Shown here piece after piece: positions 59,457 through 60,991 of a DNA stretch of 60,991 bases. Positions within the stretch are counted from its first letter, which is position 1. Each line of letters opens with the position of its first letter. The notes beneath the pieces are model-generated. The model did not search any database and was not told the DNA's origin. It saw only the letters and a list, made by a program, of their open reading frames with translations. The stretch comes from Candidatus Tokpelaia sp. JSC189 (GTDB taxonomy: Bacteria > Pseudomonadota > Alphaproteobacteria > Rhizobiales > Rhizobiaceae), in the NCBI GenBank assembly GCA_003331045.1, contig QENA01000003.1, positions 1-60,991 on the forward strand, in the 5' to 3' direction. Position numbers and translations under genes: made by a program.

Positions 59457-60640
59457 AGTATAGAAGAATGGAATAAGTTTTGATTATCCTTCAGCAGTTA
59501 TTTTGTTACATTTAAAAAAATTTGGATCATTTGTATAATATAGATTACGAAAGGTTAATATCTAGAATAATAATGTGCCTTCCTATCCACTCCATTTACT
59601 CTAATAAGCGGCAATTGTGATGCGCGGTGATAATATCACGGTCATGTGCGCCCAAGCGGCACCGGGCAATAGTCTTTGCTCTGCCGAACTGCTCAACTAT
59701 ATTAGTGGTAAAGTGGCCGCATTTAGCTTCATGTAAGGATATTGTTCTATCAATATTGGTATCCAGCCACTACATCAGTAGTTATTAATCATCATTAACG
59801 TCACGCTTGTCAAGTGTTTCAACAGCTTCCTAGAGGCGGTGCCTATTTTTATCTTTCATATAGCCAAAGGTTAAAAAACAATTGACTGCGTAATCTCATC
59901 TACTTGAACTGCCAAGTTCAGCAATAGCAGCCAGGATTCAGAATGAGGCCATTTTATACACTGCGCTATCAACGACAAAGACCGTACAACTGCTCAATCT
60001 TTTACCCTCTTTGGAGCTGATCAACCAATGAACGTTAGCAAGCCCTATTGTGCATAATTGCAAGTTACTTTGATTTACCATGCCATCAGGCATCCCCTCA
60101 GCACCACCATGGCAACAGAAAATAAAGGCAATCCATCTATGGTCTGATGAGGGCAATGCCTAAAATCATAGCTGTCTAGAAATACGGATTGGCTCTACGG
60201 TCGGCTAGAAATGAGCCGTCCTGCACCGCTTAAAGGGGGATGCAGCTCACTCCTAAAATCCTACACTGAACAGTGCTACTACCCTAGAGTGATCTTAAGA
60301 GTGAAGTATGACACCAGTATTTGATTAGTGGGTGGTAATCGAGTTTTCCGGGTCATGATCTCTAGAATTTGCTTGAAGGCTTTGTAGGGGGAGCTTCGTT
60401 CCAAGGTTTTCTATGTTCGGTTATCCATCTAGATTGGCAATATTATCAATTTTTTTTCTGACTGAACATGAACAGGTCCCTACCTTTTGAAAGTTATTAC
60501 CGCATCAAGCCATTGATAGTTTTCACAAGAAACTCTCTTTCAAGGAATTTTCGCGTCGCAGAAGTAGATATGGACGGCGATAGTTTTGTCAAATCTTGGT
60601 ATTGATCCCTCTCTTTAATCTTAATCTAGAAAGTCGGAGA

Positions 60641-60731
60641 TCAATGCAGAGGCGTGGTAATCGCATTAAGTTTGGCTGTGAAGGCATCAGTGCACTTTAT
60701 TAACCAAGAATCTGGCATTTTGCACAGCAGC
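60641..60731. repeat. Dispersed repeat B, copy 2
   Basis: Matches 16406-16497 with scattered substitutions and single-base gaps; flanks differ. Confidence 0.75.
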
Positions 60732-60828
60732 CCAATCGTGTCTTGCGTTCAACCAAAAAATACCTATGAGAGCATGATGCGATTATTGACTTTGGAGAAT
60801 GAAGGTGAATTAAATATACTCTTGCTGT

Positions 60829-60991
60829 AATGCACTCGCGACGATTTTCTTGTTCTATAGAGCGTTGCCTGTCTGTCTGTTTGCCTTGAAGCAAAATCAT
60901 CTGCCTACAAGCCTTTCTCCGTGCAGGTTAAGCGTCAGCGCTATACATCGCGTATGAGAGCTTCCAGTTTGGTTCGTCAGGATACATCCGG
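60829..60991. repeat. Exact repeat C, copy 2 (cut by the window end)
   Basis: Identical to 49371-49533 over all visible 163 bases, same orientation. The match runs to the last base of the window, so the true repeat may be longer. Confidence 0.95.

Larger units (their letters stand above)
59457..60991. other. Noncoding right end of the window, with repeats B and C
   Basis: These 1.5 kb hold no recognised gene. In related genomes secB is followed by housekeeping genes, so this tract is an insertion or decay zone. It contains repeat B copy 2 (60641-60731) and repeat C copy 2 (60829-60991), 97 bases apart. Open frames at 59938-60156 and 60700-60900 on the minus strand show no family likeness; the latter lies mostly in repeat C. 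Confidence 0.55.

Noticed and set aside
60700-60900. 66-codon minus-strand ORF as a gene
   Set aside because: More than a third of it is noncoding repeat C, and the other repeat copy does not keep the same frame beyond the repeat.

Overview
The window is a piece of an alphaproteobacterial chromosome, most likely from the order Hyphomicrobiales (Rhizobiales) near the Brucella/Bartonella families. The evidence is a CtrA-ChpT-SciP cell-cycle cluster next to an EipA (DUF1134) gene, an Omp19-type lipoprotein, a fused TrpE(G) anthranilate synthase, a circularly permuted two-piece tmRNA, an alphaproteobacterial SspB, and the mdh-sucCD-sucAB-lpd order. The sequence is AT-rich. Intact genes cover only about two thirds of it (my sum is roughly 41 of 61 kb). 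The long gaps hold recognisable gene relics, which suggests a host-associated lineage in active genome reduction. I cannot name the species from sequence alone.

Layout. 1-8.2 kb: tRNA CCA transferase (cca), eipA, chpT, ctrA, a FliJ-like protein, sciP, mnmA. 8.2-13.1 kb: a TrmH/SpoU methylase relic, an ArsR-type regulator, and a complete glycine betaine importer (proX, proW, proV). 13.1-16.3 kb: trpE(G) behind a trpL leader and attenuator. 17-26.9 kb: the lower TCA cycle block mdh, sucC, sucD, sucA, sucB, lpd, all on the minus strand, with a broken LysE-type exporter between sucB and lpd. 27-38.4 kb: zapE, omp19, an aminopeptidase P, prmA, a Sco protein, uvrD, an unusual kinase-like fusion, and sspB. 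38.5-42.5 kb: tmRNA (ssrA), thyA-folA, hflK-hflC, then a relic where degP would be expected. 43.4-51 kb: serB and miaA (head to head), ilvB-ilvH behind a leader and attenuator, a RecD-like helicase, and an aspartate aminotransferase. 51-56.8 kb: almost entirely decayed DNA with relics of a cobalt/nickel transporter (cbiM and probably its ATPase) and a ceramide glucosyltransferase (GT21); the one intact gene is a GT25 glycosyltransferase. 56.8-59.5 kb: Smr protein, Tim44-like protein, fxsA, secB. The last 1.5 kb is noncoding and ends inside a repeat copied exactly at 49.4 kb.

Functional links. ChpT phosphorylates CtrA and SciP restrains CtrA, so three regulators of one circuit sit within about 3.5 kb. 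The tmRNA makes a degradation tag and its neighbour sspB encodes the adaptor that hands tagged proteins to ClpXP. hflK/hflC, secB, the Tim44-like protein and omp19 belong to envelope biogenesis and quality control. trpE(G) and ilvBH each have a leader peptide, competing hairpins and a terminator, and in both cases the inferred promoter places the transcription start at the leader AUG.

I found no CRISPR array, defence island, intact insertion sequence, prophage or tRNA gene. The most interesting points are the eroded trpL peptide (one Trp codon left where Sinorhizobium has three), the ilv leader, a short leader ORF overlapping mdh, the ssrA-sspB adjacency, the exact 163-bp repeat, and the dense set of datable gene relics.
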